Origin: an uncultured Centipeda sp.
Lineage (GTDB): Bacteria; Bacillota; Negativicutes; Selenomonadales; Selenomonadaceae
Assembly (NCBI GenBank): GCA_937925565.1
Contig: CALALM010000376.1
Span: 1 to 28,679, forward strand
DNA: 28,679 nt
Reading direction: 5' to 3'
This document shows positions 7,428-14,997 of the stretch, in pieces. The stretch's first letter is position 1. Every line of letters starts with the position of its first letter. The notes below the pieces were generated by a model, which worked only from the letters and a program-made list of their open reading frames with translations, did not search any database and had not been told where the DNA came from. A program made the translations under genes and the position numbers.

Positions 7428-8462
7428 ATGGCTACAACGCTGAAGGATGTTGCGAAGGCGACTGGGCTCTCGACGACCACTGTTTCTTTGGTCCTTAATG
7501 GGAAACCCCACCGTATTTCTGAGGAAAAATGCAAACTGGTCGAGGATACAGCCAAGAAAATGGACTATCACCCGAATAAATTTGCCGTCGGTTTGGTAAA
7601 AAACATTACGAAGACCATCGGTCTCATTATTCCGGATATCACGAATGTATTCTTCTCGGAGATTGTAAAGGGGCTTGAAGACAAGCTCCACGAAAATGAG
7701 TACAACCTGATGCTCGGCAACTCCAATGACAAGCATCGTTTGGAACTGTCTTCCGTCAATATGATGAATACTCAGATGGTTGATGGTTTGGTTATGATCA
7801 TGTCATCGGAAACCTTGGGGGAAAAAGAGAGACAGACGCTCTCGGCACTCAGAAAGATGAATCGGCCGGTCGTTCTCATCGATTGCTTTAACGAGCCTGG
7901 CGGGTTCAGCACTGTTTCGATCGACAACTACAAAGCTTCTTATATGGCCGTGGAATACTTGCTCTCACTGGGACATCATCGTATTGCATGTATTTGTGGT
8001 CCGTTGGGGCTCAAGACGAATGACGATCGCTTGCGCGGCTACACGACAGCGCTGGAACAGCATGGGGTTTCCTATGACCCGGCGCTGATTGTTGAAGGGG
8101 ATTTTCGTTACCGTAGCGGTTATGCCTCCATACCTGTTCTTCTCCCAAAGGCTCCCACTGCGATTCTCTGTTTGAATGACATGATGGCATACGGTGCGAT
8201 CAATGCCTTGAAGGATCAGGGAGTTGAAGTTCCGGATGATATCTCCGTTATGGGGTTTGACGATATCTTTTTCTCACAGATTATCGCCGTTCCGCTGACC
8301 TCTATCCGTCAGCCGGCATATACCATGGGAAATAAAGCAGGGGATCTCATCCTGCAGGAGATTTCTCGTCACACAAAACCTCGGCGTGTGATTCTTGATC
8401 CCACCATCGAGATTCGAAAAAGCACACAAAAACTTAGAGAAGCGGGAGGAAAGCCGGAATGA
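7428..8462 (+). CDS. LacI/GalR-family transcriptional regulator
   Basis: This 344-residue repressor has an N-terminal helix-turn-helix at residues 3-23 (TLKDVAKATGLSTTTVSLVL), a hinge near residue 50 and a periplasmic-binding-protein-like ligand domain beginning TKTIGLIIPDITNVFFSEI. The C-terminal part includes AILCLNDMMAYGAI and VMGFDDIFFSQ, both typical of the family. The longer open frame from 7257 overlaps the M20 gene. ATG 7428 is right because AAGGA is seven bases upstream and it starts MATTLKDVA. The regulator most likely binds the two GATAAAACGATTTATC operators at 337 and 1043, in response to the imported compound or a sugar product. It overlaps the kinase gene by four bases. Confidence 0.92.
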   Translation: MATTLKDVAKATGLSTTTVSLVLNGKPHRISEEKCKLVEDTAKKMDYHPNKFAVGLVKNITKTIGLIIPDITNVFFSEIVKGLEDKLHENEYNLMLGNSNDKHRLELSSVNMMNTQMVDGLVMIMSSETLGEKERQTLSALRKMNRPVVLIDCFNEPGGFSTVSIDNYKASYMAVEYLLSLGHHRIACICGPLGLKTNDDRLRGYTTALEQHGVSYDPALIVEGDFRYRSGYASIPVLLPKAPTAILCLNDMMAYGAINALKDQGVEVPDDISVMGFDDIFFSQIIAVPLTSIRQPAYTMGNKAGDLILQEISRHTKPRRVILDPTIEIRKSTQKLREAGGKPE

Positions 8463-9409
8463 TTGCCGTGATTGGTTCCAACAACATGGATTTAATCTCC
8501 TATGTACAGCGAATGCCAGAGCCGGGCGAGACGCTTGCAATGAAGGATTTTTCGATCGCGTATGGCGGGAAAGGTGCCAACCAAGCTGTGGCTGCTGCAC
8601 GCATGGGAGCGGATATTCTGATGCTGACTGCTGTCGGCACAGATGTTTTCGGACAGGATATCGATGTACATTTGCGTGCAGAGGGAATCCGAGGAAATTA
8701 CATAAAGCACGTTGATGCTCCCAATGGAACCGCCAGCATCTGGGTGGATGATACGGCACAAAATCGCATTCTGATCCATAAGGGGGCGAATGCCCTGCTC
8801 AATGTTCAAGATATTGAGCGTGCAGCAGAGGATTTGCGGAAGTGTTCGATGATTATTCTGCAGTTAGAAGTCGACTACGATGTCGTTTATCATGCTGTTT
8901 CCTTTGGGCGGGAGCATGGTGTACCTATTTTGCTTAATCCGGCGCCTGCCAGCACGGAACTGGATATGGCACGTATCTCTTGCTGTGATTTTTTCATGCC
9001 GAATGAGACGGAGTTGGAGATTCTCACGAACCATGTGGTCGACACTATGGATGCCATCCAGGAGGCGGGAGCAATTCTGCTTGCACAGGGGATGAAAAAT
9101 GTTATTGTAACACTCGGTTCAAAGGGCGTTCTTTGGCTGCATGCAGGTGGAGCCGAATTGATTCCAGCATTTGTGGTAGAGGCAGTGGATACGACCGGTG
9201 CGGGAGATTCCTTTATTGGATGCTTTGCTGCCGTGTATGAACGGGAGAAAAATGTCAGAGATGCACTTCGGTGGGCGAATGCGTTTGCTGCATTGGGGGT
9301 ACAGAAGCGAGGTGCGCAGTCATCATATCCAACCCGCGGAGATGTGGAGCGATTTATCACGGGAGGCGGTACGGAGTCTCTCAAAAATTTGGAATCACTG
9401 ATAAAATAG
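8459..9409 (+). CDS. rbsK: ribokinase-family (PfkB) sugar kinase
   Basis: This 316-residue PfkB-family kinase phosphorylates a sugar, probably ribose or another pentose, at the expense of ATP. The substrate motif GGKGANQAVAAARMGAD spans residues 36-52, NRILIHKGAN follows at about 102-111, and the DTTGAGD motif carries the catalytic Asp250. ATGA overlap with the regulator gene and a GGGAGGAAA site indicate coupling. The last six codons come from a MITE-like repeat that starts at 9391, so the natural C-terminus may have been altered, but the kinase fold is complete before that point. The symbol assumes ribose as substrate, which the operon does not prove. Confidence 0.88.
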   Translation: MIAVIGSNNMDLISYVQRMPEPGETLAMKDFSIAYGGKGANQAVAAARMGADILMLTAVGTDVFGQDIDVHLRAEGIRGNYIKHVDAPNGTASIWVDDTAQNRILIHKGANALLNVQDIERAAEDLRKCSMIILQLEVDYDVVYHAVSFGREHGVPILLNPAPASTELDMARISCCDFFMPNETELEILTNHVVDTMDAIQEAGAILLAQGMKNVIVTLGSKGVLWLHAGGAELIPAFVVEAVDTTGAGDSFIGCFAAVYEREKNVRDALRWANAFAALGVQKRGAQSSYPTRGDVERFITGGGTESLKNLESLIK

Positions 9410-9549
9410 TCCGTCAGATTGGTGTAGATTCTTCGGCTGAATAAGGAAGAAAACTGGACGCAGAGTGGTGTTCTATGGAGGGGGCTCCATCGGAGTACAG
9501 GAAAAAAGATGTACCAAGAGAGCAAGCTGAATTTATCAGCGTTTCCTAA
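9391..9549 (+). mobile_element. MITE-like element, copy 1
   Basis: This is an element of about 160 bp whose ends are imperfect inverted repeats: GGAATCACTGATAAAAT at the left, and the complement of AATTTATCAGCGTTTCC at the right. It is clearly homologous over its full length to 11405-11566, sharing blocks such as CAGATTGGTGTAGATT, and lies in the same orientation. It encodes no transposase. It supplies the stop codon and last codons of the kinase gene. Confidence 0.7.
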
Positions 9550-9552
9550 CGT

Positions 9553-9594
9553 GGGGCTGTACGTCGAAGCTGAAAAGTTTCGACGTACAGCCCC
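9553..9594 (+). terminator. hairpin ending the ECF/kinase operon
   Basis: A perfect 16-bp stem (9553-9568 with 9579-9594, arm starting GGGGCTGTACGTCGAA) encloses a 10-base loop and is followed by TTCTTG. The T-tract is weak, so part of its function may differ. It lies three bases after the MITE-like element and before the divergently composed lipoprotein gene. Confidence 0.65.
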
Positions 9595-9717
9595 TTCTTG
9601 ATTCAGTGCAGCATGGAGCGAAAATTTTTGAAAAATGCACGACAATAAGCAGGAATACAATAAGGGGATAACGAAGCTCTACCAATCATAATTTTGCTTT
9701 GATAAAGGGGGGGTGAG

Positions 9718-11256
9718 ATGAAGAAGCTGCTGTTTTTGTGCCTGGTGTTTGCACTGCTTGCACTTGCGGGCGGCTGCGGCGGGGAACGCGCCGATGAGGC
9801 GCACGGGGCGCAGCTCGTCTATGCCACAAAGGACTACGAGGAGATCAATGTACTGGCGGATGAGCACGCCGAGATCGGGCAGCTGCTGTTCGACGGGCTG
9901 ATGCGCCGCGACGAGAACGATGCCATCGTCCCCGCACTCGCCGAGTCGGTGGAGTACGATCCCGAGACCTATACCTACGTATTTCACTTGCGCGAGGGCG
10001 TGCACTGGCATGATGGGAAACCGCTACGGGCGGCGGATGTGAAGTTCACCATCGAGGCGATTAAGAATCCGCTCGTCGACTCCCTCCATGCACCGAACTT
10101 CGAGGAGGTGCGTGAGATCACGGAGGTTGACGACCGGACGGTGCGCATACGTCTATCCGCACCGAATGCGGCATTCCTCGACTACATGATGCAGCCGATC
10201 CTGCCGGCCCATCTCCTTGCGGGACAGGATCTCACAACGACGGACTTCTTTCGCAGACCCGTCGGAACGGGCCCCTTCCGCATGGAGAGCTGGGAGGCGG
10301 GCAAGGAGATCGTTCTCGTAAAGAATGAGGACTACTATCGCGGCGCACCGAAGATCGATCGCTTCGTCGTCAAGATCATGGCGGACGATGCCGCCGAGGC
10401 AAAGGCGCTTGCCGACGGGTCGGCAGATCTGGCGCGGCTTTCACCACGGGCTGCGGCACCCTTTGAGGGGAGGGACGGCTACCGCTGCTACGCGATGAAA
10501 ACCGCGAACTACAGCTCGATTCTGATTAACTGCGCCCATCCCTACTGGCAGCGCAACCGCGACCTGCTGCCTGCCATCGCCTACGCCGTCGATCGTGCGG
10601 CAGTCATAAATGACGCATTGCTCGGGCATGGGATTCCTGCATACAGCCCCCTGCAGCGCAGTTCTTTCAACAATCCGAACGTAGAGCACTATAACTATAA
10701 TCCTGCGAAGGCACAGGAGATTCTCGAGGCAGCGGGCTGCAGGAAGGGCTCCGATGGCTACTGTACACGCGGCGGAGAGGAGGTCGGATTCATCCTCACC
10801 GTGAAGAATGACAAGTACAGCCGCATCGATATCGCCAACGTAGTGGCAGCGCAGATGCGCGCGGTCGGAATTCACTGCACCGTGGAGACCCCCGCGAAGG
10901 TCGACTGGGACGGGCAGATGGCATACCTCAGCGGCGTGGGGAACGAGATCGACCCGGATGCGCATACCTATAAGGTGTTCTCGACCAATGGACGGGGGAA
11001 TGACGGCCACTACTCGAACCCACGCGTGGACGAATACCTCCTAGCCGCCCGCCGCGCAACCGACACCGCCGAGCGGATGCGTCTCTACGGGCTCTTTCAG
11101 GAGGAAGTGACGAAAGACCTTCCCTATATCTACATCTGCTATATCGACTTCATCTACGTGACGAACGCACGCGTGCACGGCATCACCCCGAACCGCATGC
11201 TCGGCTATCGCGGCATCGGCTTCTTTTGGAACGTCAACGAGTGGACGGTGGAGTAG
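9718..11256 (+). CDS. ABC transporter solute-binding lipoprotein (peptide/nickel family 5)
   Basis: This 512-residue protein has a lipoprotein signal: MKKLLFLCL, then a hydrophobic stretch ending LALAGGC, with Cys20 as the probable lipidated residue. The body matches SBP family 5 (DppA/OppA/NikA): GQLLFDGLMRRDE, YTYVFHLREGVHWHDGKPLRAADVKFT and RPVGTGPFRMESWE near the start, and PNRMLGYRGIGFFWNVNEW at the end. It would capture oligopeptides or a metal chelate outside the membrane. No permease or ATPase gene is nearby, so it is an orphan. It is visibly more GC-rich than the ECF operon, and it is bracketed by two direct MITE-like copies, suggesting separate acquisition. A run of Gs followed by TGAG serves as its ribosome binding site. 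Confidence 0.88.
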   Translation: MKKLLFLCLVFALLALAGGCGGERADEAHGAQLVYATKDYEEINVLADEHAEIGQLLFDGLMRRDENDAIVPALAESVEYDPETYTYVFHLREGVHWHDGKPLRAADVKFTIEAIKNPLVDSLHAPNFEEVREITEVDDRTVRIRLSAPNAAFLDYMMQPILPAHLLAGQDLTTTDFFRRPVGTGPFRMESWEAGKEIVLVKNEDYYRGAPKIDRFVVKIMADDAAEAKALADGSADLARLSPRAAAPFEGRDGYRCYAMKTANYSSILINCAHPYWQRNRDLLPAIAYAVDRAAVINDALLGHGIPAYSPLQRSSFNNPNVEHYNYNPAKAQEILEAAGCRKGSDGYCTRGGEEVGFILTVKNDKYSRIDIANVVAAQMRAVGIHCTVETPAKVDWDGQMAYLSGVGNEIDPDAHTYKVFSTNGRGNDGHYSNPRVDEYLLAARRATDTAERMRLYGLFQEEVTKDLPYIYICYIDFIYVTNARVHGITPNRMLGYRGIGFFWNVNEWTVE

Positions 11257-11323
11257 AACGTACTCCTGCGCGATGTTTAAGGAAGAGAATCATAGGGAGA
11301 AGTTTTATAATAGAGTTGCTGCC

Positions 11324-11479
11324 ATGTTGGGCGTAGAACGCCGGCAGAAAATCATGGAGAACCTGCAGCTGGAGCAAAAGGTCTATGTCTCGGAGCTGAG
11401 TAAAGGAATCACTGATAAAACAGACCCCCAGATTGGCGTAGATTTTCCATCCGAACAAGGAGATAAACCGGACGCATAG
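11324..11479 (+). pseudogene. DeoR-family regulator, N-terminal fragment cut by a MITE-like element
   Basis: From ATG 11324 the frame reads MLGVERRQKIMENLQLEQK then VYVSELSK, the start of a DeoR-type helix-turn-helix (RRQKI...V.VSEL). At 11405 the MITE-like element begins, and the frame runs on into it as GITDKTDPQIGVDFPSEQG until TAG at 11477-11479. The recognition helix and the whole sensor domain are missing, so it cannot work as a regulator. An upstream in-frame ATG at 11273 exists but has no family similarity. Confidence 0.65.
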
Positions 11480-11566
11480 CAAGCGCTGTGTGGAGGATTT
11501 GTCGACGAGGACAGGGGAAAAAGATACACCAAGGTGGCAGGGCTGAGTTTATCAGTGATTTCTTTA
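11405..11566 (+). mobile_element. MITE-like element, copy 2
   Basis: The left end TAAAGGAATCACTGATAAA matches the complement of the right end TTTATCAGTGATTTCTTTA, giving inverted ends of about 19 bp with one mismatch. A TA dinucleotide lies at each boundary, as expected for TA-targeting (IS630/Tc1-mariner-type) elements; this assignment is inferred. It is a homologue of 9391-9549 in direct orientation, and interrupts the DeoR-type gene. Confidence 0.72.
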
Positions 11567-11588
11567 TGTCAAACAAATAGGAGTGATG

Positions 11589-12134
11589 ATGTTGGAGCCG
11601 AATGCATCGAAGAATGAGATTGTCTATTTCGCGGGTGATATTACGACGCTCGCCGTAGATGCCATCGTAAACGCGGCGAATCGGAGCCTCCTCGGCGGCG
11701 GTGGCGTTGACGGGGCGATTCATCGGGCGGCGGGCAGGGAGCTCCTCGCGGAGTGCCGTACGCTTGGCGGCTGCGAGACGGGCGCGGCAAAGATCACGAA
11801 GGGATACCGTCTGCCCGCACGTTATGTGATTCATACGGTCGGTCCCGTCTACAGCGGCAGTGCATCCGATGCGGAGCTCCTGCGCTCCTGCTATCGGAGC
11901 TCCCTTGAACTCGCACGGGCACACGGGCTGCATACCATCGCGTTCCCTGCCATCTCGACCGGTGTCTACGGCTACCCGAAGGAGGCGGCGGCAGAGATCG
12001 CCCTCATGACGATTCGGGAGTGGTTTGACGCGCATCCGGATGCGGGCATGCGCGTGACCATCGTGAGCTTCAGCGCGCAGGATGATGCGATCTATCAGAA
12101 CCTACAGAGGCGCTCCGGTAGAAATATGCGGTGA
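11589..12134 (+). CDS. macro-domain ADP-ribose-binding hydrolase
   Basis: This is a 181-residue single macro domain. The ligand-binding signatures are present: [20 protein letters not shown] with [14 protein letters not shown] (about residues 15-48), [20 protein letters not shown] with IHTVGP, and [13 protein letters not shown]. Family members remove or bind ADP-ribose, for example from modified proteins, or hydrolyse O-acetyl-ADP-ribose in the cytoplasm. Three starts lie in a row (GTG 11583, ATG 11586, ATG 11589); 11589 is chosen because AGGAG then lies five bases upstream. The gene follows the MITE-like element immediately and faces the HTH-Fic gene, so both neighbours concern nucleotide modification of proteins. 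Confidence 0.9.
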   Translation: MLEPNASKNEIVYFAGDITTLAVDAIVNAANRSLLGGGGVDGAIHRAAGRELLAECRTLGGCETGAAKITKGYRLPARYVIHTVGPVYSGSASDAELLRSCYRSSLELARAHGLHTIAFPAISTGVYGYPKEAAAEIALMTIREWFDAHPDAGMRVTIVSFSAQDDAIYQNLQRRSGRNMR

Positions 12135-12166
12135 GAAATGAGATGAGGGAATACGAATGAATATGA

Positions 12167-13081
12167 TCACCCCACGGAGAGGTCAAACATAGCCATCATC
12201 TTTTTGAAGGTATCCTGCCCGTCAAGACAGGTGTCCGTCAGATAGCCTTTTTCTCGCTCCCATTCGGACAGCCCCCTGTAATAAAACATTTTTTTTGCAT
12301 CCTCGATGATGAACGGGACAATGGCGTGGCGCAGGCACTCCTTGAGTGCAATCAAGCGTCCTACTCTGCCGTTCCCGTCCTGGAAGGGATGGATGCGCTC
12401 AAAATCGTGATGAAAGCAGATAATATCGTGGATGGTGACCGAATGAAGAGATTCGTATGCAGAAAGAAGTGCATTCATCCGGGCAGGCACTTCTCTCGGT
12501 GCGGCGGTTTCGCGCCCGCCGACCACATTTGCCCGTTTCTTATAGTCGCCGATGGCGAACCATCCAAGGGCGGCATCCTTCGTGCCCTGTTTCAGAATGC
12601 GGTGCAGCTCCTTTATCATGTCCTCCGTGAGAGGTTCCTCCGCCTTGTCGATCACATAGTCCATGGCGCGAAAGTGGTTGACCGTTTCGATGATATCGTC
12701 GACCGGAACACCTCCGGCAACATCCACGGTATTCGTCTCAAAGATCATTCGCGTCTGATCCTCGCTGAGTCTGCTGCCCTCGATGTGATTGGAATTATAC
12801 GTCATGCGTATCTGAAGCTCGTGGTACAGACCGCCCGGCATTCGGATCTGCTTCTCGTCGCGCAGCGTCTGGAGCAGAACGTTGTCCGACACACTGCGAC
12901 AGAGCTCCTCCGGCGTACAATCGAGGAATGCGGCAATCCTCACAAGCACATGATCGGCGATCCTCTCACCCCGTCTGATTTTGGCGATCGTTCGAGAGGA
13001 AATGCCCAGCTGCGCAGCAAGTGCCGTCTTTGTTAGTTGCCTGGATTTTAACTTTTGTAACAGCCCACCGTATGAAACCAT
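12167..13081 (-). CDS. HTH-Fic protein (AMPylase-type) with N-terminal inhibitory motif
   Basis: This protein is 304 residues from ATG 13081. Residues 8-60 form a Cro/C1-type helix-turn-helix (LTKTALAAQLGISSRTIAKI). A class-II inhibitory motif SNHIEG follows at about 97-102. The Fic core HPFQDGNGRVGR at 231-242 has every catalytic residue. Such enzymes transfer AMP to protein hydroxyls and are held off by the inhibitory Glu. GAGGTG six bases before the ATG supports this start; a GTG at 13090 would add three residues. The HTH fusion and three AAGTAAAGG boxes over its promoter suggest self-repression. It converges with the macro-domain gene. Confidence 0.92.
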   Translation of the reverse strand: MVSYGGLLQKLKSRQLTKTALAAQLGISSRTIAKIRRGERIADHVLVRIAAFLDCTPEELCRSVSDNVLLQTLRDEKQIRMPGGLYHELQIRMTYNSNHIEGSRLSEDQTRMIFETNTVDVAGGVPVDDIIETVNHFRAMDYVIDKAEEPLTEDMIKELHRILKQGTKDAALGWFAIGDYKKRANVVGGRETAAPREVPARMNALLSAYESLHSVTIHDIICFHHDFERIHPFQDGNGRVGRLIALKECLRHAIVPFIIEDAKKMFYYRGLSEWEREKGYLTDTCLDGQDTFKKMMAMFDLSVG

Positions 13082-13096
13082 GATGTTCACCTCGCT

Positions 13097-13157
13097 CCTT
13101 TACTTATTATGGCATAAAATGATGAAAAGTAAAGGCGATTATGGAAAAAAGTAAAGG
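13097..13157 (-). promoter_or_regulatory. promoter and repeated operator boxes of the Fic gene
   Basis: On the minus strand TTTACT (plus 13129-13134) and CATAAT (13106-13111) are 17 bases apart. The motif AAGTAAAGG occurs at 13127-13135 (overlapping the -35) and 13149-13157, and inverted as CCTTTACTT at 13097-13105 (just after the predicted start). Three copies around one promoter suggest binding by the Fic protein's own helix-turn-helix domain. Confidence 0.6.
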
Positions 13158-13466
13158 GGGAGGAAAACTATCATAGATGATCTGGCACTGTGTGTCTGGC
13201 TGTCAAATATCAGCCGTATTGAAAAGTACGGGCAATCCCATCCTCGTAACTCTCTAAAATGAGGTTCGAGTTCGTTTTTGTTTGAGGGGCACGCCATGCT
13301 ATCGACACATACTTGAGAGAGTCAGAGTGATCCGGCTCTTTTTTTATAATGTACTATAAGTACGAATAGGGAAGCATATAAAAGGAGGAAAAAAGCCCTA
13401 GAGAGTTGAATTGTTATCTTGGATATATTGATCGTTATCGGTTCGTAGAGAGGATGCGATGAATCC
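13158..13466. other. intergenic stretch without a recognised gene
   Basis: About 310 bases separate the Fic promoter from the coiled-coil gene. Neither strand shows a coding frame I can support. The only structures seen are the 13-bp perfect palindrome GTACTATAAGTAC at 13351-13363, just after a seven-T run and TATAAT (13345-13350), and AGAGTGATCCGGCTCTTTTTTT (a short arm AGAG/CTCT before T7), which could be a very weak terminator. The promoter of the downstream gene is probably here but has no clear -35. Confidence 0.4.
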
Positions 13467-14888
13467 ATGTTGATCTTTTCGACAAGACTTCCTGTAAAGG
13501 ACACGCTTACCAAGGAAAAATTTTTCGAGCTTGTTGTTCGCTGGAATCAGGACAGTCCGCATCATCGGATCGACGGCATCGAATGGGATGGCGGTTATCG
13601 TCACCGTTGGGGCGATATGAAGAACATGCTTGAGATCACGGAGTATAACGATGTGGCAGCGGCGCATTTTGTTCAGAGCGAACATGGCGTCCATTGGACA
13701 ACAGAGTTTATCCTCCATACAGAGCGGCGGGAGATCGGGATCTACCTCAGCCGTGAAGCGACAGAGAACACGGTTTACTTTCACAAGGAATTCAAACCGC
13801 CATATTTTTTGAAGCTGCTCATGCGGGAAAATGTTCTTGGATCGGATGGTGGGCTCACCATTTCCGAATATCCGCATTCCTTTGGTGCAACTGCAGATGA
13901 GCAGCAGGTGTTGACGCAGCTCTGCTTGGAGGATGCTGGTGCTTTTCGTCTGCCTGTGGTCTATCTGACGCGGGATTGGTTCACAGAGCACTGTGTCGTT
14001 GATGAGGGGGAACTGGCACGTCGCCTGTGCGGTGTCGCTCATGTATTGGTCGAGTCTGACAAAGATGTGAGCCGCACGTTGAAGGACTTGTGCCATGGGA
14101 AGAATGTTTATAACGGCGGTATGGCGGTCTACTTCCCGAGCGTATCAGCGGCAGCGAAGCGATTTATTCCGTATGACGGAATGGACGTGGAGAAAGTCAT
14201 GACACAGATCGTGCGCATGATCTTCCGCTATATGAATCAACAAAAGCGGGAGCGGCTGGACACATGGGACGGCATTCAAATGATGCAAATGCGTCGGCAG
14301 ACGAAGCAGCTTCTTGCAGAGAAGCGTCGGATCGAGGAAAACCGAAAGCAGACCTCGAAGGAGAAAGAACAATACTGGGATGAGTATGTCAAGGCACAGA
14401 CACAGGTCGAGGCTCTGACTGAACAGAATGCCCGTCTGCAAAGTGAGCTTGCCGTCTTACGCGCACGTGTGGATTCGATGGGGGAAAATCCGCTTCTTTA
14501 CTACGGCGATGAGAAGGAATTTTATCAAGGCGAAATGCTTGAGTTTGTACGTACTGCACTGTCAGAGAAACTGGATCGTCTGCCGAAGGAAAAAGATCGC
14601 CATCTCAGATGCGCTGATGTGCTGCAGGATTTGCTGAATGCCAATGAGTGTGAGGAGATACAGGCGCAGCGGCAGACGGAGCTAAAGCGTGTACTGAAGG
14701 GCTATCGCACACTCACACCGGAGATTCAGAGCACACTGATTGATGTAGGATTTAGGATTACCGACGGCAAGCATTACAAGCTGACCTACTATGACGATGA
14801 ACGTTATACCGTAACGATGGCGAAGAGCGGCAGCGATTGGCGCGGCGGAGAAAATCTATTCTCGGAGATCAAGAAGCGCGTATATTGA
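13467..14888 (+). CDS. uncharacterised coiled-coil protein next to the defence island
   Basis: This 473-residue soluble protein belongs to a family I do not recognise by name. Its N-terminal half is a mixed alpha/beta region with RLPVVYLTRDWF near 161-172 and GVAHVLVES near 189-197. A long charged coiled coil runs from about 258 to 338 (repeated Q, R, K, E heptads), followed by a compact domain of about 130 residues ending ENLFSEIKKRVY. No signal peptide or membrane segment is present. It ends 109 bases before the helicase gene in the same direction but is separated from it by a TATAAT promoter. Its position suggests an island accessory, but no function can be assigned. Confidence 0.75.
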   Translation: MLIFSTRLPVKDTLTKEKFFELVVRWNQDSPHHRIDGIEWDGGYRHRWGDMKNMLEITEYNDVAAAHFVQSEHGVHWTTEFILHTERREIGIYLSREATENTVYFHKEFKPPYFLKLLMRENVLGSDGGLTISEYPHSFGATADEQQVLTQLCLEDAGAFRLPVVYLTRDWFTEHCVVDEGELARRLCGVAHVLVESDKDVSRTLKDLCHGKNVYNGGMAVYFPSVSAAAKRFIPYDGMDVEKVMTQIVRMIFRYMNQQKRERLDTWDGIQMMQMRRQTKQLLAEKRRIEENRKQTSKEKEQYWDEYVKAQTQVEALTEQNARLQSELAVLRARVDSMGENPLLYYGDEKEFYQGEMLEFVRTALSEKLDRLPKEKDRHLRCADVLQDLLNANECEEIQAQRQTELKRVLKGYRTLTPEIQSTLIDVGFRITDGKHYKLTYYDDERYTVTMAKSGSDWRGGENLFSEIKKRVY

Positions 14889-14946
14889 CGAGTGCAATGC
14901 AGCTTACGAGAAACTCCATATATACTGCCCAACACTCTCATTCTTG

Positions 14947-14955
14947 TGTTATAAT
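14947..14955 (+). promoter_or_regulatory. extended -10 promoter of the helicase/methylase/ATPase operon
   Basis: TG-T-TATAAT forms a consensus extended -10 about 43 bases before the helicase ATG. The matching -35 region (about 14926-14931, TGCCCA) is poor, which is tolerated by extended -10 promoters. No terminator separates the following three genes, so this is the likely operon promoter. Confidence 0.55.
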
Positions 14956-14997
14956 ATACAGAAAATAGAAGACATAGAAGGAGCGAGAGGAAATCAG

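Noticed and set aside
11405..11420. LacI-type operator inside the MITE-like ends (shared GATAAAAC)
   Set aside because: Only the eight-base half is shared; the CG-centred symmetric partner half TTTATC is absent next to it, so it is a chance overlap with the inverted end of the element.
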